DNA from: Vagococcus salmoninarum
GTDB lineage: Bacteria; Bacillota; Bacilli; Lactobacillales; Vagococcaceae
Assembly (NCBI RefSeq): GCF_003987495.1
Contig: NZ_NGJU01000023.1
Location: 1 to 46,689 of the forward strand
DNA length: 46,689 nt
Reading direction: 5' to 3'
In this document: piece by piece, positions 46,250 through 46,689 of the stretch
Layout: every line of letters starts with the position of its first letter
How positions within the stretch are numbered: the first letter of the stretch is position 1
Position numbers and translations under genes: made by a program
Notes under the pieces: generated by a model
Told to the model about the DNA's origin: nothing
Databases searched by the model: none
The model's input: only the letters and a program-made list of their open reading frames with translations

Positions 46250-46359
46250 CGCCACCGTCATAACTTTTCTACGTTTTTAACATACCATATTTGAAAGGGT
46301 TTTCCTATAATTTACTATCCTTTCAACCTGTTTATATATTAAATAATAAAAAAAAGCGT

Positions 46360-46383
46360 AACTATCTACTAATTCCAGATAGT
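46360..46383. repeat. Small inverted repeat next to the right insertion sequence
   Basis: ACTATCT / AGATAGT around nine bases, ending where GGCTGTATAATTTTTGG begins, a possible left terminus of the ISL3-like element at 46384. The rest of 46327-46383 shows nothing recognisable. Confidence 0.35.
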
Positions 46384-46398
46384 GGCTGTATAATTTTT

Positions 46399-46426
46399 GG
46401 TGTGGATGAAGAGATTCATTCACACC
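46399..46426. repeat. Hairpin in the right insertion-sequence leader
   Basis: GGTGTGGATGAA / TTCATTCACACC around GAGA, about 85 bases upstream of the transposase start. Similar hairpins often protect against readthrough into transposase genes. Confidence 0.5.
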
Positions 46427-46510
46427 TATTTTTTACGCAAAAAAATAGAAACATATGAACTTTCCAGTTAGAATAAAGTTGCTTACACCAATTCAGGGAG
46501 GAGAATTCAT

Positions 46511-46689
46511 ATGTTTCATAACGATTATATCCGATTATCACTTAATTTAAAAGACCCCAATATCACATTTGCTGAAAAAGCATGCGTTGAACAAAAAATA
46601 AAAGGCGTTACTGCAACCCTTTATTTTGCTACTTTGACTTATACACCCACTCATTGTAAATGTTGTGACCGAGAAAACACTGATTTTCT
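46511..46689 (+). mobile_element. ISL3-like transposase, N-terminal part (runs off the right edge)
   Basis: 59 codons from ATG 46511 (MFHNDYIRLSLNLKDPNITF), with AGGGAGGAG as SD. The LKDPNI, EQKIKGV and TLTYTPTHCKCC blocks are the ISL3 N-terminus and the first cysteines of its zinc ribbon. The remainder lies beyond the window. Confidence 0.8.

Larger units (their letters stand above)
44560..46326. repeat. Four-unit direct-repeat array of type I toxin-antitoxin-like cassettes
   Basis: About 1.75 kb without a conventional gene. Four direct repeats start near 44560, 44909, 45301 and 45808; a truncated fifth beginning (TTTACTATCCTTT) is seen at 46312. Each unit reads: plus-strand small-RNA promoter, about 60 bases, bidirectional terminator, minus-strand toxin-like ORF, overlapping short ORF with SD, and a leader. 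Units 3 and 4 are nearly identical and 507 bases apart; unit 1 is the most diverged. The architecture resembles TxpA/RatA and par (fst) loci. Confidence 0.8.

Noticed and set aside
44560-46326. CRISPR-like array because of regular repeats
   Set aside because: Repeat units are 390-507 bases and contain promoters and terminators; there are no short repeats with unique spacers and no cas genes.
46511-46689. Novel zinc-finger protein at the right edge
   Set aside because: The block order and cysteines match the N-terminus of ISL3-family transposases.

Overview
The window is a low-GC Gram-positive chromosome segment, most likely Lactobacillales and probably Enterococcaceae (Vagococcus or Enterococcus type). 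This rests on strong GGAGG ribosome sites, three T-box leaders, the DnaB/DnaI helicase-loading pair, lipobox signal peptides, the EtaR-EtaS two-component pair beside gnd, and a maePE/maeKR malate locus. The species cannot be fixed by eye.

Layout. 1-307: the 5' end of an ISL3-like transposase running out of the window, then two minus-strand terminators. 308-5617: EtaRS-like two-component system, 6-phosphogluconate dehydrogenase, a GyrI-like protein, ribosomal protein L32 with YceD. 5770-8149: three-gene ABC-2 exporter. 8267-15796: small membrane protein, then polA-mutM-coaE-nrdR-dnaB-dnaI (DNA replication and repair). 15918-21046: Bax-inhibitor-like protein, MaoC-like hydratase, murC, an unrecognised charged protein, a HAD phosphatase and an acetyltransferase. 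21152-24079: alaS with an alanine T-box leader. 24097-29052: a DUF protein with a C-terminal patch like formylglycine-generating enzymes, an alpha/beta hydrolase, an acetyltransferase, a DEAD-box helicase and an AEC transporter. 29196-31995: three lipoproteins and a nucleotidyltransferase. 32046-36948: malate transporter and malic enzyme, with a divergent malate-sensing two-component system. 37063-38868: ABC-2 exporter under a palindromic promoter. 39067-43593: metNIQ methionine importer plus an M20 amidohydrolase behind two tandem methionine T-boxes. 43770-44525: alpha/beta hydrolase.

44560-46320 holds no conventional gene. It is an array of four direct-repeat units that look like type I toxin-antitoxin cassettes. 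Each unit has a plus-strand small RNA with a TTGnnT-17-TAnACT promoter, a terminator shared by both strands, and a convergent minus-strand mRNA. That mRNA carries a strong-SD 22-codon ORF overlapping the start of a Hol-Tox/TxpA-like membrane peptide gene. Only unit 2 encodes the intact 34-residue peptide; units 1, 3 and 4 share a one-base deletion. Units 3 and 4 also carry a 103-bp structured insertion that could hide the leader SD. This array is the most interesting part of the window.

The right end is the start of a second ISL3-like transposase, also pointing outward, so the segment is bracketed by insertion sequences. All functional calls are by eye from motifs and gene order; no database was searched.
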